Shown here: positions 62,947 to 64,000 of the stretch, in pieces
How the letters are laid out: each line of letters starts with the position of its first letter
Numbering within the stretch: position 1 is the stretch's first letter
Source of the DNA: Sporocytophaga myxococcoides
Lineage (GTDB): Bacteria > Bacteroidota > Bacteroidia > Cytophagales > Cytophagaceae
DNA: 64,000 bases
NCBI RefSeq assembly: GCF_000775915.1
Contig: NZ_BBLT01000004.1
Location: 530,331 to 594,330 of the forward strand
Direction: 5' to 3'
The notes under the pieces: model-generated
Told to the model about the DNA's origin: nothing
The model's database searches: none
Seen by the model: the letters and a program-made list of their open reading frames with translations, nothing else
Translations under genes and position numbers: made by a program

Positions 62947-64000
62947 TTATCTGATTATACTTACTGAGCCCGCGATTGATTCAGATCCATCTTTTAGATC
63001 TAAAATATAGAAATATGTTCCTACCGCCATCTCTACACCTTTTACTCTTCCATCCCAAGATTTGATATCTCTATCCCATTTAATAATTACACTACCATAT
63101 CTGTTATATATTTCAAGAGATGCCTCAGGATAATCTTCAATATTGTCAATTACCCATTCATCATTAAATCCATCACCGTTAGGCGTAAATGTATTCTTTA
63201 TAGAAAGAGGCCTTCTTCCAATTATTGATACTATTACCGTATCTGTAGCCTTACATCCAAATTCATTGGTTGCCTCTACAAAATATGAAGTTGTCTCTAA
63301 AGGACTCGCAATCGGATTAGAGATAAACAGATTGCTTAAGCTCTTATCTGCCATCCAGACATAATTTGTACCACCTGTAGCCTGCAGCTGAACCTTTCTG
63401 CCTTCAACTATTGCAGTATCCTTTCCTGCATTTAGATCTGGTGAAGGATTAACTGTAATTGTAATGATATTTGTAAAGACAATTCCGCATGAATTGGAAA
63501 CCTGAACCCTGTACTGACGAGTTGTAGTCAGTTTTTCCTCAGCATAAGGAAAATCATTGTTTGTTGCCGTTACCCAAGAAGTATAAGGAGCTTCTGCATA
63601 TTGCCATGCTATATTACCTCCCTTGATTCCGGTAATGATTGGAGGCTTAATTTTTCCACCAGCGCAAATCGAAGTATCTCCTGAAAGTACTCCTGGAGTC
63701 AATATTTCAGGTTCTCCTATCGTTGCTGATACTGTCGAGGTACAGCCATTAGCATCTGTCACCATATATGAGTAAGTGCCTGCAGCAAGACCTGTAATTT
63801 TCCCTGTGCCAATATATGGCGAAGTTCCACCAATTGCTGCGATTGTTACTGTTCCATTTGAAACTCCATTGCACAATGCATCAGTATGAGTTTCGCTGGC
63901 CCTTAAAATAGCGGGTTGACCGATTAACACAGTAACTGTTGAAGTACAACTATTAGCATCGGTTACTATATAAGAGTAAGTACCTGCTGCAAGACCTGTG
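62947..64000 (-). CDS. SprB-repeat adhesin with gliding motility-associated C-terminal domain; 5' part beyond window
   Basis: The frame is open to the right edge, so only the last 350 or so residues are present. From the edge inward come two SprB-type repeats (GLAAGTYSYMVTDANGCTST), an Ig-like domain with Cys pair (SVSNSCG-like QVSNSCGIVF), a second Ig-like domain (NAGKDTAIVEGRKVQLQATG) and a full gliding-type C-terminal domain (NTFTPNGDGFNDEWVIDNIE, EIYNRYGSVI, VGTYFYILDLKDG, terminal GSVSIIR). This is the TIGR04131/CHU_C signature, marking a type IX-secreted surface adhesin. The repeats are near-identical at the DNA level, as in sprB. It is the first visible gene of the operon. Confidence 0.93.
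   Translation of the reverse strand, partial: TGLAAGTYSYIVTDANSCTSTVTVLIGQPAILRASETHTDALCNGVSNGTVTIAAIGGTSPYIGTGKITGLAAGTYSYMVTDANGCTSTVSATIGEPEILTPGVLSGDTSICAGGKIKPPIITGIKGGNIAWQYAEAPYTSWVTATNNDFPYAEEKLTTTRQYRVQVSNSCGIVFTNIITITVNPSPDLNAGKDTAIVEGRKVQLQATGGTNYVWMADKSLSNLFISNPIASPLETTSYFVEATNEFGCKATDTVIVSIIGRRPLSIKNTFTPNGDGFNDEWVIDNIEDYPEASLEIYNRYGSVIIKWDRDIKSWDGRVKGVEMAVGTYFYILDLKDGSESIAGSVSIIR

Overview
The window reads as chromosome of a gliding, polysaccharide-degrading member of the Bacteroidota, most likely order Cytophagales (Cytophaga/Sporocytophaga-like). The base composition is AT-rich and Shine-Dalgarno signals are weak. The genes are typical of that group: PorP/SprF outer-membrane proteins, adhesins with SprB-type repeats and gliding-motility C-terminal (CHU_C/TIGR04131) domains, a giant protein with a type IX secretion (T9SS) sorting tail, a GH3 glucosidase and 7TMR-DISM signalling proteins. 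No rRNA, tRNA, CRISPR array or intact insertion sequence was recognised.

Layout. 1-5.0 kb: end of a lipoprotein methionine sulfoxide reductase, the helicase hrpB, a small zinc-finger protein, an acyl-carrier-like protein without its serine, and an SPFH protein. 5.0-11.3 kb: a LpxO-like hydroxylase, then a surface locus in which PorP/SprF plus an Ig-repeat adhesin face away from an ECF sigma factor and an unusual anti-sigma factor that carries a gliding-type C-terminal domain. 11.4-17.2 kb: small hypotheticals, two broken genes (a CPA1 antiporter and a TonB-like protein), a PAS-LuxR regulator and a chalcone-isomerase-like protein. 17.2-19.1 kb: a 7TMR-DISM receptor fused to an IS1595-type zinc ribbon/HTH. 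19.3-26.3 kb: GH3 beta-glucosidase, Spy-like protein, ferredoxin plus ferredoxin reductase, MarR, and an OmpR/histidine kinase pair. That pair converges on a TolC-RND-adaptor efflux operon (26.5-32.3 kb). 32.5-35.3 kb: a ROK kinase, a hypothetical, and a NarL-type regulator whose phospho-acceptor Asp is Glu.

35.8-48.0 kb is one 4065-residue secreted protein: a seven-blade SBBP propeller, Ig/Fn3 pairs, seven CARDB units, a collagen-like Gly/Pro segment and a T9SS tail. 48.1-52.9 kb holds a DUF2267-like protein, a GAF-GAF-PAS sensor without output domain, a membrane-anchored LAS-type metallopeptidase and small hypotheticals, one of which may be frameshifted. 53.1-59.9 kb is a red-light signalling cluster: a CheB-CheR-PAS-histidine kinase, a kinase-less bacteriophytochrome whose start overlaps it, a heme oxygenase to make the biliverdin chromophore, and a single-domain response regulator. 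59.9-64 kb is a minus-strand surface operon (SprB-repeat adhesin, PorP/SprF, PorE-like TPR/propeller/OmpA protein) that runs off the right edge.

The window therefore holds three sets of T9SS-linked surface genes and a dense set of one- and two-component regulators. The candidates for undescribed biology are the anti-sigma factor with a gliding-type exterior domain, the receptor with a transposase-derived DNA-binding tail, and the split phytochrome/CheB-CheR kinase system. All functional assignments come from reading motifs by eye; no database search was run.
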